Below, in pieces: positions 51,838 to 60,807 of a stretch of DNA of 64,000 nucleotides. The stretch covers positions 434,001 through 498,000 of the forward strand of contig CAVTXA010000009.1 in assembly GCA_963738545.1 (NCBI GenBank). The letters are read 5' to 3'. This DNA is from Bog-756 sp963738545. Its GTDB lineage: Bacteria > Actinomycetota > Acidimicrobiia > Acidimicrobiales > RAAP-2. Numbering within the stretch: position 1 is the stretch's first letter; each line of letters opens with the position of its first letter. The notes under the pieces were generated by a model. The model made no database searches, was not told the DNA's origin, and worked only from the letters and a program-made list of their open reading frames with translations. The position numbers and the translations under genes were made by a program.

Positions 51838-51940
51838 GGGTCCCGACCGGGATCCGGCCCGTCCTCCAGCCGCCCCGGTCACCCTTCGCAGCCGGCGTCC
51901 GAGCCAGCACTCGCCCTCGTCACCACCCGTTTCACCAGCC

Positions 51941-52336
51941 ATGGAATCCGCACCCCGCCACCAAGCCCGAGAACGGGCGCTGACCCTCCTCTACGAGGCG
52001 GAGCTCAAGGACTCCTCGCCCTCGGAGGTCGTGGCCGAACTGCTCATGGCCCCCGACGGGTACACCACCGGGCTGGTCGAGACCGTGGAGTCCCGCGGCC
52101 ATGAGATCGACGCCATGATCGGCGATGCCGCCATCGGCTGGGACCTGGACCGCATGGCCGTGGTGGACCGCAATGTCCTCCGCCTGGCCGTGGCGGAGCT
52201 GCTGGACCGCCCCGAGGTCCCCACGGCAGTGATTCTCAACGAGGCCGTCGAGTTGGCCTCCGCCTACTCGACGGACGACTCGGGACGGTTCGTCAACGGC
52301 GTGCTGGCCACGCTGGCCACCCGCATCAGGCCGTGA
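51941..52336 (+). CDS. nusB: Transcription antitermination protein NusB
   Basis: All-helical RNA-binding factor that with NusE binds boxA and supports rRNA antitermination. Features are RHQARERALTLLYEAELKD at the N-terminus, GHEIDAMIGDAAIGWDLDRMAVVDRNVLRLAVAELLDRPEVPTAVILNEAVELASAYSTDDSGRFVNGVLATL. It has 131 aa. It is the last gene of the aro-efp run (104 bp after efp), and the pyrimidine operon begins 129 bp later. ATG 51941 is well placed; no SD is visible. Confidence 0.95.
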   Translation: MESAPRHQARERALTLLYEAELKDSSPSEVVAELLMAPDGYTTGLVETVESRGHEIDAMIGDAAIGWDLDRMAVVDRNVLRLAVAELLDRPEVPTAVILNEAVELASAYSTDDSGRFVNGVLATLATRIRP

Positions 52337-52405
52337 ACGGGCCACCCCCGGGTGGTCGACGACCGGGGGTGGGACGCCGGCCGACCACCGTGCCCGCGCA
52401 GCGGG

Positions 52406-52411
52406 TATAGT
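52406..52411 (+). promoter_or_regulatory. -10 box of the pyr operon
   Basis: TATAGT, near consensus, lies 10 nt before the PyrR-binding hairpin. The start would give a leader of roughly 45 nt before GTG 52465. No clear -35 is seen. Confidence 0.55.
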
Positions 52412-52421
52412 CGACACCTGA

Positions 52422-52452
52422 CCGTGAAGCGGGTCCCGTGAGGCCCGTACGG
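52422..52452 (+). promoter_or_regulatory. PyrR-binding loop in the pyrR leader RNA
   Basis: GGTCCCGTGAGGCC (52432-52445) matches the PyrR recognition consensus ARUCCNGNGAGGYU at 12 of 14 positions. It sits at the tip of a two-part hairpin: CCGT/ACGG (52422-52425 with 52449-52452) below, a GAA bulge on the 5' side, and GCGGG/CCCGT above. The SD AGGAGG follows 2 nt after the stem. UMP/UTP-bound PyrR should clamp the hairpin and block ribosome entry, as shown for mycobacterial pyrR; here this is inferred. Confidence 0.75.
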
Positions 52453-52464
52453 ACAGGAGGAAGC

Positions 52465-53034
52465 GTGGCCGAACGAGAGCGCAGTCATACCCGTCCGCGG
52501 GGTGCTGTCTTCGTTCCTCGAGCGCAAGTCATGTCGGCATCCGACGTGCACCGTGCCATCACCCGCATGGCCCACGAGATCGCCGAGCGCAACCGGGGGC
52601 TCGAGAAAGTCGTGCTGGTCGGCCTGCAGACCGGCGGCGTGGCCCTCGCCGAGCAGCTGTCGGCGGCGCTGGCCGAGGTGGAGGGGGCCACCATCCCGGT
52701 GGGCACACTGGACGTGGCCTTCTACCGCGACGACATCGGTCTGCGGCCTGTCCTGCCCGAGGCGGCCACCGACATCAGTTTCGACCTCACCGGCGCCACC
52801 GTGGTGCTGGTGGACGACGTCTTGTTCACCGGGCGCACGATCCGGGCCGCCCTCAACGCCCTGGGGGAGTACGGACGGGCCCAGAGGGTCGAACTGGCCG
52901 TCATGGTGGATCGGGGCCACCGTGAACTCCCCATCCGGCCGGACTATGTGGGGAAGAACCTGCCGACCAGGAGGGACGAGATGGTGGACGTCTCCACCGA
53001 CGGCGTGTCGCTCGGGGAGCTGGTGAGCCGGTGA
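52465..53034 (+). CDS. pyrR: PyrR bifunctional pyr-operon regulator / uracil phosphoribosyltransferase
   Basis: RNA-binding regulator with a PRTase fold. Motifs are RMAHEIAERNRGLEKVVLVGLQTGGVALAEQL (flexible loop), VGTLDVAFYRDDIGLRPVLPEAATDISFDLTGATVVLVDDVLFTGRTIRAALNALGEYG (PRPP-binding VDDVLFTG) and VDRGHRELPIRPDYVGKNLPTRRDEMVDV. The basic RNA-binding surface is conserved (Arg in RDDIGLRP and VDRGHRELP). It has 189 aa from GTG 52465, chosen for SD AGGAGG at 4 nt; GTG 52438 is in the hairpin and would add nine residues. Its stop overlaps pyrB as GTGA. It acts on the leader directly upstream of itself. Confidence 0.96.
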   Translation: MAERERSHTRPRGAVFVPRAQVMSASDVHRAITRMAHEIAERNRGLEKVVLVGLQTGGVALAEQLSAALAEVEGATIPVGTLDVAFYRDDIGLRPVLPEAATDISFDLTGATVVLVDDVLFTGRTIRAALNALGEYGRAQRVELAVMVDRGHRELPIRPDYVGKNLPTRRDEMVDVSTDGVSLGELVSR

Positions 53035-54002
53035 GTCCCTTCCCGGCCAACCTGTTGAGCATGGACGATCTCGACGCCGAGGGGATCGCCGAGGTGCTGG
53101 CCGTGGCCGACTCCTTCGTCGAGGTGGGGCGCCGGGCCAATCCCAAGGTGCCGGCCCTGCGGGGAAGGACGGTGGCCACCTTGTTCTTCGAGGACTCCAC
53201 GCGGACCCGTATGTCCTTCGAGACGGCGGCCAAGCGGATGTCCGCCGATGTACTCTCCTTCGCCGCCGGCTCCTCGTCGCTGAAGAAGGGGGAGTCGCTG
53301 CGGGACACAGTCGAGACGATCGAAGCGATCGGCATCGACGCCGTCATCATCCGCCACGCCTCCTCGGGCGTCCCGGCCCGCGTGGCCGGCTGGGTCGACC
53401 ACTGCTCGGTGATCAACGCCGGTGACGGCTGGCACCAACATCCCACCCAGGCCCTCTTGGACCTCTACACCGTCCGACAGGCCCTGGGCGGCGGTGATGC
53501 CGGCTTGGCCCGATTCGTCGGGCTCCAGGTCCTCATCGTGGGCGACATCCGCCACAGCCGGGTGGCCCGATCCCAGGTCACCGGCTACGCCGCTCTGGGG
53601 GCCGAGGTGACGCTGGTGGCCCCGGCCACCCTGCTCCCACCCTCCCTGGAGGGCTGGGCCATCGCCGGGGTCAGCCATCGTCTCGACGATGTCCTGGAGA
53701 AGGCCGACGTGGTCTCGCTGCTGCGGGTGCAGTCGGAGCGGGGGAGCGGGGCCTTCGTCCCCACCCTGCGGGAGTACACCGCCGGGTTCGGCCTGACCGG
53801 CCGCCGTGCCGCCATGCTCCAGGCCGGGGCCGTGATCCTCCATCCGGGTCCGATCGTGCGGGGGGTGGAGATCGCCTCGGACGTGGCCGAGCTGCCCGCT
53901 TCCCTGATCACCGAACAGGTGAGCAACGGGGTGGCCGTCCGCATGGCGGTGCTCTTCCTCCTGCTGGGCCAAGGGCCGGTCGAGGGGGCCCAGCGTGGCT
54001 GA
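53031..54002 (+). CDS. pyrB: Aspartate carbamoyltransferase catalytic chain
   Basis: Joins carbamoyl phosphate with aspartate. The phosphate-binding motif is FFEDSTRTRMSFETAAKR, then the SSLKKGESLRDTVETI segment, HASSGVPARVAGWVDHCSVINAGDGWHQHPTQALLDLYT, GDIRHSRVARS and LLRVQSERG, with HPGPIVRGVEIASDV near the end. It has 323 aa. No regulatory pyrI chain is present, as in Gram-positive type. Its stop region overlaps pyrC by 8 nt. Confidence 0.97.
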   Translation: MSPFPANLLSMDDLDAEGIAEVLAVADSFVEVGRRANPKVPALRGRTVATLFFEDSTRTRMSFETAAKRMSADVLSFAAGSSSLKKGESLRDTVETIEAIGIDAVIIRHASSGVPARVAGWVDHCSVINAGDGWHQHPTQALLDLYTVRQALGGGDAGLARFVGLQVLIVGDIRHSRVARSQVTGYAALGAEVTLVAPATLLPPSLEGWAIAGVSHRLDDVLEKADVVSLLRVQSERGSGAFVPTLREYTAGFGLTGRRAAMLQAGAVILHPGPIVRGVEIASDVAELPASLITEQVSNGVAVRMAVLFLLLGQGPVEGAQRG

Positions 54003-55322
54003 GCGCCGGTCCGATACCACGGGCACGCCGACGAGCGTGCTCCTCCGGGGGGGAACGGTCGTCGATCAGACCGGCGAACGGGTGGCCGACGTGCTCGTCG
54101 TGGGCGACCGGGTGACCGAGGTCGGGACGCTCGACTCGTCGCCGGACGGCACCGTGGTGCTCGATGCCGGCGGCTGCGTGGTCTCGCCCGGCCTGGTCGA
54201 CCTCCACACCCACCTGCGCCAACCGGGTCGGGAGGAGGCCGAGACCGTGGAGTCCGGGGCCCGGGCCGCCTCGCTGGGCGGATTCACCGCCATCGTGGCC
54301 ATGCCCAACACCGAGCCCACCCTGGATTCGGCCGAGGCCGTCCGCACCGTCTACGACCTGGCCTCCGAGGTCACCACCGAGGTGGCGGTGGCCGGGGCCA
54401 TCACCGTCGGACGTGCCGGTGAGCGCCTGTCGCCGATGGGTGAGCTCGCCGAACTGGGTGTCCGCCTCTTCACCGATGACGGCACCGGGGTGCAGTCGGC
54501 CGGACTCATGCGTCGGGCCCTCGAGTACGCCACCGGGCTCGGTGTGACCCTGGCCCAGCACTGTGAGGACGCCACCCTGGCCGCCGACGGAGCGATGCAT
54601 GAAGGTGCGTGGTCCAGCCGTCTCGGGATCCCGGGCATGCCGTCGGTGGCTGAGGAGGTCATGGTGGCCCGGGACCTCGCCCTCGTTCGTGCCACCGGAG
54701 CCCGCATGCACTTCCTCCACCTGTCCACCGCAGGCTCCATCGAGCTCATCCGCCGGGCCAAGGCCGAGGGACTGCCGGTCACAGCCGAGGCGGCCCCCCA
54801 CCACTTCACCCTGACCGACGCCTGTGCCTCCGGCTACGACCCGGTCTACAAGGTCAACCCCCCCTCCGTCCGACGTCGGATGTCGACGCGGTCAAAGCGG
54901 GACTGGCCGACGGCACGATCGACGCCATCGCCACGGACCACGCCCCGCATGCCCCCGAGACGAAGGACCTCCCGTTCGACCAGGCCCCGCCGGGCATGCT
55001 GGGCCTGCAGACAGCACTGTCCCTGGCCGTCACCGAACTGGAGCTGCCGCTGGAGCGGATCCTGGCCCTCATGAGCTGGCAACCGGCGGCCATCTGCGGA
55101 CTCGACGACAAGCACGGCGGAAGCCAAGGAGGTCCGGTGGTCCCCGGTTCAGTGGCCAATCTCTGCATCATCGATCCCGCGGCGACCTGGGTCGTCGACC
55201 CCACGGCCCTGGCCAGTCGCAGTCGCAACTCGCCCTACGCCGCGATGAAGCTCACCGGGCGCATCCGCCACACGGTCTTCCGAGGCGAACCCGTGGTCAT
55301 CGACGGGGTGGCCCAGCGATGA
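53995..55322 (+). pseudogene. pyrC: Dihydroorotase with a one-base deletion in a C7 run (frameshifted)
   Basis: Metal-dependent cyclase of pyrimidine synthesis, type I. The first frame (53995 to about 54864) carries VVSPGLVDLHTHLRQPGREEAETVE with metal His71/His73, GFTAIVAMPNTEPTLDSAEAVRTVYDLA and GVTLAQHCEDATLAADGAMHEG, then AAPHHFTLTDACASGYDPVYKVNPP. The second frame reads LRPTSDVDAVKAGLADGTIDAIATDHAPH, with the catalytic Asp, to CIIDPAATWVVDP and the end VIDGVAQR. At 54858-54864 there are seven C; eight would restore one 442-residue frame. Both halves otherwise match an intact family member. As the only pyrC in the window and an essential step, an assembly error is most likely, but slippage is possible. 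Confidence 0.9.
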
Positions 55323-55351
55323 GCGGGCCCGGCAAGGGGGCCCGGCGATGA
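55319..55351 (+). CDS. Ten-codon minicistron linking pyrC and carA
   Basis: ATG 55319 overlaps the pyrC TGA (ATGA), encodes MSGPGKGARR, and stops at a TGA (55349-55351) that overlaps the carA ATG 55348 (ATGA). A 12-nt duplication around CGATGAGCGGGC (55317 and 55346) created the second start. It would carry terminating ribosomes straight to carA without a free gap. No sign that the peptide itself matters. Confidence 0.45.
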   Translation: MSGPGKGARR

Positions 55352-56484
55352 GCGGGCGCAGCGGACACCTGCACCGTGACGATGCCTTCTTGGTGCTGGC
55401 CGACGGCACCCGATTCGAGGGCGAGGCCATCGGGGCCGAGCCCGAGAATGGGGTGACGACGGGCGAAGCCGTCTTCAACACGGTGCTCTCGGGCTACCAG
55501 GAGGTGATCACCGATCCGTCCTATGCCGGCCAGGTGATCGCCTTCACGTACCCGCATATCGGGAACTACGGGGTCAATCCGGTCGATGACGAGGCCGCCC
55601 GCCCCCACTGCAACGGGGTCATCGTGCGGCACCTCACCGACCGGCCGAGCAATTGGCGATCGACCGAGTCGCTCGGGTCCTACCTCTCGAGGACGGGAGT
55701 GGCCGGCATCGCCGGCATCGACACCCGGAGACTCACCCGACACCTCCGTGACCGGGGTTCGATGCCCTGTGCCTTCGGCACCGCCGGGGCCGCCGACCTG
55801 TTGGCCGCGGCCGAAGCGGCCCCGTCGACCGAAGGTCGGGATCTTGTCGCCAGCGTCACCACCACCGAACTCGTGACCCGGGGGAGCGGCCCCTACCGGG
55901 TGGTGGCCTACGACTTCGGTATCAAAGAAGCCATGCTCCGCCAGCTCGGCGACCTGGCCACGGTGACCGTGGTGCCCGCCTCGACCCCGGCCGAGCAGGT
56001 GCTCGGGCTCGAGCCCGACGGCGTGTTCTTGTCCAACGGGCCGGGTGACCCGGCCGCCCTTTCCGGGATCGTGGCCGAGATCCGGACCCTGGCCGAAGAC
56101 GGATCGGTTCCGGTGTTCGGGATCTGCCTCGGACACCAGCTGCTGGCCACGGCGCTCGGGGCCACCACCTTCAAACTGCCGTTCGGCCACCACGGCGGGA
56201 ACCACCCGGTCCGGCGCATCTCGACAGGACGAGTCGAGATCACGTCACAGAACCACAACTACGCCGTGGCCGAAAGCTCCCTCACCACCTCGGAGATCAC
56301 CCACGTGAACCTCAATGACGGCGTCATCGAGGGTCTCCGCAGCCCGGAGACCCCCGTGTTCAGCGTCCAGTACCACCCCGAGGCCGGGCCCGGCCCGCAC
56401 GACGCCAGGTACCTCTTCGACGAGTTCCGGTTGCTGATGGACGCCACCGGGGCGCAGGGCTCACGCCGGCGGGGGGTGGGCTGA
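55348..56484 (+). CDS. carA: Carbamoyl-phosphate synthase small chain
   Basis: Glutamine amidotransferase subunit. The N-terminal CPSase small-chain domain has LADGTRFEGEAIG, VFNTVLSGYQEVITDPSYAGQVIAFTYPHIGNYGVN. The GATase domain has VVAYDFGIKEAMLRQL, then NGPGDPAAL, the catalytic Cys in PVFGICLGHQLLATALG, and SVQYHPEAGPGPHDARYLFDEF with the catalytic His/Glu. It has 378 aa. ATG 55348 overlaps the minicistron stop. Its stop overlaps the carB ATG as TGATG. Confidence 0.98.
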   Translation: MSGRSGHLHRDDAFLVLADGTRFEGEAIGAEPENGVTTGEAVFNTVLSGYQEVITDPSYAGQVIAFTYPHIGNYGVNPVDDEAARPHCNGVIVRHLTDRPSNWRSTESLGSYLSRTGVAGIAGIDTRRLTRHLRDRGSMPCAFGTAGAADLLAAAEAAPSTEGRDLVASVTTTELVTRGSGPYRVVAYDFGIKEAMLRQLGDLATVTVVPASTPAEQVLGLEPDGVFLSNGPGDPAALSGIVAEIRTLAEDGSVPVFGICLGHQLLATALGATTFKLPFGHHGGNHPVRRISTGRVEITSQNHNYAVAESSLTTSEITHVNLNDGVIEGLRSPETPVFSVQYHPEAGPGPHDARYLFDEFRLLMDATGAQGSRRRGVG

Positions 56485-59400
56485 TGCCGCGCCGCCACGA
56501 CATCGAGTCCATCCTGGTCATCGGGTCGGGACCGATCGTGATCGGTCAGGCCTGCGAGTTCGACTACTCGGGCACCCAGGCCTGCCGGGTACTGGCCCAG
56601 GAGAAGTTCCGGGTGATCCTGGCCAACTCCAATCCGGCCACGATCATGACCGATCCGGCCATGGCCGACCGGACCTACGTGGAGCCGCTGGACCCCGACG
56701 TGCTGACGGCCATCATTGAGCGCGAGCGGCCGGACGCCCTGCTGCCCACGCTCGGCGGCCAGACCGCCCTCAATCTGACCATGACCCTGGCCGAGCGGGG
56801 GGTGCTGGACGCCTACGGCGTGGAGGTCATCGGGGCCAACGCCGAGGCCATCGCCACCGCCGAGGACCGGGAGCGGTTCAAGGCGGCCATGGAGGAGATC
56901 GGGCTGGCCGTCCCGTCCTCGGGCTTCGCCCACACCCTCGACGAGGCCCTGGTCATCGGCGAGTCGATCGGCTTCCCCATCATGGTGCGGCCCAGCTACA
57001 TCCTGGGGGGCGCCGGCACCGGCATCGCCGTCGACCGGCAGGCCCTGGTCCGTCTGGCCGCCGAGGGCCTGGAGGCCTCACCCATCAGTGAGGTCCTGGT
57101 GGAGCAGTCGATCGCCGGTCAGAAGGAGTTCGAGCTGGAGGTGATGCGGGACAACGCCGACAACTGCGTGGTCATCTGCTCCATCGAGAACTTCGACCCC
57201 ATGGGGGTGCACACCGGGGACTCCATCACCGTGGCCCCGGCCCAGACGCTGACCGATGTCGAGTACCAAGAGATGCGTGATGCCGCCTTCGCCTGTATCC
57301 GCCGGGTGGGCGTGGAGACCGGTGGCTCGAACGTGCAGTTCGCCGTGGATCCGACCAACGGCCGCCAGGTGGTCATCGAGATGAACCCTCGGGTGTCGCG
57401 GTCCTCGGCCCTGGCCTCCAAGGCCACCGGATTCCCCATCGCCAAGATCGCCGCCCGTCTGGCCGTCGGCTACCGCCTGGACGAGATCACCAACGACATC
57501 ACCGGGGCCACACCGGCCTCGTTCGAGCCCACCATCGACTACGTGGTCACCAAGATCCCGCGCTGGGCCTTCGAGAAGCTGCCGGGCGCCACCGACGTGC
57601 TGGGCACCCGCATGCAGTCGGTGGGGGAGGTCATGGGTATCGGGCGGACCTTCCCCGAATCCCTGCAAAAGGCCGTCCGCTCCCTCGAGCAGGGTCGTGC
57701 CGGCCTCAACGCCGATCCGGCCGAAGCGGTGCTCGACCCCTGGTCCACCGACGACCTCCTGGCCGCCGTGGCCGTCGCCACCCCCGAGCGCATCTTCCAG
57801 CTGGAGGCCCTGTTGCGCCGCGGGATCTCGGTCGACCGGCTGGCCGAGGTGACCGGCATCGACCCGTGGTTCCTCTCGGCCATGGCCGAGGTCACCGACG
57901 CCCGGATGGCCCTCGACCTGCAGGTCACCCTCGGGGTCACCGTCGGTGACCTCGATCGTCGGGCCTGGCGCCGGCTCAAGCAGTACGGCTTCTCCGACCA
58001 CCAGCTGGCCTACCTCTTCGGCGACCCTGTCACGCCCGAGGACATCCGGAAGGCCCGGACCTCGCTCGGGGTCGGGGTGACCTTCAAGACGGTGGACACC
58101 TGTGGGGCGGAGTTCGAGGCCCATACGCCCTACCACTACTCGACGACCGAGGACGAAGATGAGATCCAGCCGTCGGACCGGCCCCGCGTGGTGATCCTGG
58201 GCTCCGGTCCCAACCGGATCGGTCAGGGCATCGAGTTCGACTACTGCTGCGTACACGCCTCGTTCGCCCTCCAGGCGGCCGGCTACGAGACGGTGATGGT
58301 CAACTGCAATCCCGAGACCGTCTCCACCGACTACGACACCTCGGATCGCCTCTACTTCGAGCCGCTCACCCCCGAGGACCTGGCCAACGTGCTCGAGGCC
58401 GAGCAACAGGCATCGGTGGACGGGGGCCGCCTGGTCGGGGTCATCGTCTCCCTCGGGGGCCAGACCCCCCTCAAGCTGGCCGCCGGGATCCCCCGCGACC
58501 TGGTGCTCGGGACCTCACCGGCCTCCATCGACCTGGCCGAGGACCGCGAGCAGTGGAACGAGCTGTGCTCGAGCCTGGGGATCGCCCAACCCCCCGGTGG
58601 GACGGCCACCTCGGCGGCCGAGGCGGTGGCCGTGGCCTCGACCATCGGCTACCCGGTGCTGGTCCGCCCGTCCTACGTGCTCGGGGGTCGGGCCATGGAG
58701 ATCGTCTACGACGACGAGCGCCTGGTGGAGGCGGTCGAGGCCATGTCCGGTGTCGGGGGATCGCTCGGCCGGGAGGGCGGGGTGACCGCCGACCGTCCCG
58801 TGCTGGTCGACCGCTTCTTGGAGGACGCCGTCGAGGTGGACGTGGACGCGGTGCGGGACGCCACCGGTGAGGTCGTCGTGTGCGGGGTCATGGAGCACGT
58901 AGAGGAGGCCGGGGTGCACTCGGGGGACTCGGCCTGCGCCCTCCCGCCCCAGACCCTGTCGGCCGAGGTCGTGGCCGGGCTGGAGGAGACGGTGCGCGTG
59001 ATCGCCGAATCGCTCGACGTCAAGGGACTGATCAATGTGCAGTTCGCCGTCAAGGACGAGCAGGCCTACGTGCTCGAGGCGAACCCCCGGGCCAGTCGGA
59101 CCGTGCCCTTCGTGGCCAAGGCCACCGGTGTGCCCGTGGCCATGGTGGCGGCTCGGGTGATGGTCGGTGCCACCTTGGCCGAGCTGCGCGAGGAGGGCCT
59201 CCTCTGTGCCCCGGTGACCGGGCACGTCTCGGTGAAGGAGGCGGTGTTGCCCTTCAACCGGTTCCCGGGGGTGGACACGCTGCTCGGCCCCGAGATGCGC
59301 TCCACCGGTGAGGTGATGGGGATCGGCGCCACCTTCGGGCTGGCCTTCGCCAAGAGCCAGATCGCCGCCGGCAACCGTCTGCCCGTCGACGGCACGGTCT

Positions 59401-59798
59401 TCTTGTCGCTGGCCGACCGGGACAAGGCCGTCGGGCTCGATGCCGCCCGACAGTTCGCCGCCCTGGGATTCGAACTGGCCGCCACCTCGGGCACCGCGGC
59501 CATGCTCGAGGCCGAGGGAATCACCGTGGCCACCGTGGTGGCCAAGGTCGGGGAGTCCCACCCGGGCGTGGTCGATGCCGTGGACCTGATCGCCGGGGGT
59601 CGCGTGCAGCTGGTGGTCAACACCCCGCGGGGGCGGGGGCCGAGGGCGGACGGCCTCCACATCCGGGCCACGGCGCTGGCCCACATGGTCCCCTGCCTGA
59701 CCACGGTGGCCGCGGCCCGGGCCGCCGCCGCCGGCATCGCCGACTGGATCAGGCACCCGCTCTCGGTGCGGTCGCTGCAGGAGTATCACGAGCGGTGA
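56484..59798 (+). CDS. carB: Carbamoyl-phosphate synthase large chain
   Basis: Two ATP-grasp halves, each making a phosphorylated carbonate or carbamate. Half 1 starts ESILVIGSGPIVIGQACEFDYSGTQACRVL and includes IMVRPSYILGGAGTGIA and NVQFAVDPTNGRQVVIEMNPRVSRSSALASKATGFPIAKIAARLAVGY. Half 2 starts RPRVVILGSGPNRIGQGIEFDYCC, with VLVRPSYVLGGRAMEIVYDD and VQFAVKDEQAYVLEANPRASRTVPFVAKATG. The C-terminal MGS-type allosteric domain (ELAATSGTAAMLEAEGITVATVV) closes it. It has 1104 aa, full length. ATG 56484 overlaps the carA stop. Confidence 0.98.
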   Translation: MPRRHDIESILVIGSGPIVIGQACEFDYSGTQACRVLAQEKFRVILANSNPATIMTDPAMADRTYVEPLDPDVLTAIIERERPDALLPTLGGQTALNLTMTLAERGVLDAYGVEVIGANAEAIATAEDRERFKAAMEEIGLAVPSSGFAHTLDEALVIGESIGFPIMVRPSYILGGAGTGIAVDRQALVRLAAEGLEASPISEVLVEQSIAGQKEFELEVMRDNADNCVVICSIENFDPMGVHTGDSITVAPAQTLTDVEYQEMRDAAFACIRRVGVETGGSNVQFAVDPTNGRQVVIEMNPRVSRSSALASKATGFPIAKIAARLAVGYRLDEITNDITGATPASFEPTIDYVVTKIPRWAFEKLPGATDVLGTRMQSVGEVMGIGRTFPESLQKAVRSLEQGRAGLNADPAEAVLDPWSTDDLLAAVAVATPERIFQLEALLRRGISVDRLAEVTGIDPWFLSAMAEVTDARMALDLQVTLGVTVGDLDRRAWRRLKQYGFSDHQLAYLFGDPVTPEDIRKARTSLGVGVTFKTVDTCGAEFEAHTPYHYSTTEDEDEIQPSDRPRVVILGSGPNRIGQGIEFDYCCVHASFALQAAGYETVMVNCNPETVSTDYDTSDRLYFEPLTPEDLANVLEAEQQASVDGGRLVGVIVSLGGQTPLKLAAGIPRDLVLGTSPASIDLAEDREQWNELCSSLGIAQPPGGTATSAAEAVAVASTIGYPVLVRPSYVLGGRAMEIVYDDERLVEAVEAMSGVGGSLGREGGVTADRPVLVDRFLEDAVEVDVDAVRDATGEVVVCGVMEHVEEAGVHSGDSACALPPQTLSAEVVAGLEETVRVIAESLDVKGLINVQFAVKDEQAYVLEANPRASRTVPFVAKATGVPVAMVAARVMVGATLAELREEGLLCAPVTGHVSVKEAVLPFNRFPGVDTLLGPEMRSTGEVMGIGATFGLAFAKSQIAAGNRLPVDGTVFLSLADRDKAVGLDAARQFAALGFELAATSGTAAMLEAEGITVATVVAKVGESHPGVVDAVDLIAGGRVQLVVNTPRGRGPRADGLHIRATALAHMVPCLTTVAAARAAAAGIADWIRHPLSVRSLQEYHER

Positions 59799-59802
59799 GC
59801 CG

Positions 59803-60807
59803 GTGAGCGCCCCGACGTCCCGGGGAGTCCGCGCCGAGCGGGTGCGCCGGGCCTGGCGGGCCGTGCGGGCCGGGGACGTCGACCTCTCCGTACCCCTCGG
59901 GAGCCTGGACCTGGCCAACCCGGTGATGACGGCATCGGGCACGTCCGGCCATGGTGACGAGCTCGGGGCGTACTTCCCCCTCGGTGCCCTGGGCGCCGTG
60001 GTGGTCAAGTCGCTCTCGGTCGAGCCCTGGGCGGGAAATCCGGCCCCGCGCGTCCACGAGACACCGTCGGGCATGTTGAACAGTGTGGGGCTCCAGGGCC
60101 CCGGGCTCGAGGCCTGGATCGACACGGACCTGCCCCGCCTGGAGGCCGCCGGGGCCCGCACGGTGGTGAGCATCTGGGGCCAGCGCGTGGAGGACTTCGC
60201 CAAGGCGGCCTCCCTGCTGGCCGGGGTCGGTGGCCTCACGGCCGTCGAGGTCAACGTCAGCTGCCCCAACATCGAGGACCGCCGGCGCATGTTCGCCCAC
60301 TCGCCGACGGCCACGGCCGAAGTGGTGGCGGCGGTGGGGGAGCACTGTCCCGGTCTGCCCCGGTGGGCCAAGTTGAGCCCGACCGTGGCCGACCTCGCCG
60401 AGGTGGCCGGCGCCGCCCTCGGCGCCGGGGCCGAGGCGGTGGTGCTGACCAACACCCTGCTGGCCATGGCCATCGACATCGAGGGGAGGCACCCGGTGCT
60501 CGGGTCCGGATCCGGGGGCGGCGGCCTGTCCGGTCCTGCCGTCCACCCGGTGGCCGTCCGGTCCGTCTTCGACGTCCGGGCCGCCCATCCGGACGCCACC
60601 GTGATCGGGGTGGGGGGGGTGATGTCGGGACGGGACGCTGTGGAGCTGATCATGGCCGGGGCCGACGCCGTGCAGGTGGGCACGGCCATCTTCCGGGATC
60701 CGAGGGCGCCGGTCCGGATCCTGGCCGAGTTGGAGACCTGGTGTGCCGACCACGGCGTCCGCCGTGTGCGCGACTTGAGAGGAGTGGCCCATGGACGAGT
60801 CGGGTAA
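59803..60807 (+). CDS. pyrD: Dihydroorotate dehydrogenase (class 1 type)
   Basis: FMN-dependent TIM barrel that oxidises dihydroorotate. The start LGSLDLANPVMTASGTSGHG, then GAVVVKSLSVEPWAGNPAPRVHETPSGMLNSVGLQGPG, the catalytic Cys in AVEVNVSCPNIED (class 1 uses Cys, class 2 Ser), KLSPTVADL, VVLTNTLLAMAIDIEGRHPVLG, GGGLSGPAVHPVAV and VIGVGGVMSGRDAVELIMAGADAVQVGTAIF are in order. It has 334 aa. No pyrK (Fe-S/FAD partner of class 1B) is in the operon. GTG 59803 lies 4 nt after carB. It overlaps pyrF by 17 nt. Confidence 0.95.
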   Translation: MSAPTSRGVRAERVRRAWRAVRAGDVDLSVPLGSLDLANPVMTASGTSGHGDELGAYFPLGALGAVVVKSLSVEPWAGNPAPRVHETPSGMLNSVGLQGPGLEAWIDTDLPRLEAAGARTVVSIWGQRVEDFAKAASLLAGVGGLTAVEVNVSCPNIEDRRRMFAHSPTATAEVVAAVGEHCPGLPRWAKLSPTVADLAEVAGAALGAGAEAVVLTNTLLAMAIDIEGRHPVLGSGSGGGGLSGPAVHPVAVRSVFDVRAAHPDATVIGVGGVMSGRDAVELIMAGADAVQVGTAIFRDPRAPVRILAELETWCADHGVRRVRDLRGVAHGRVG

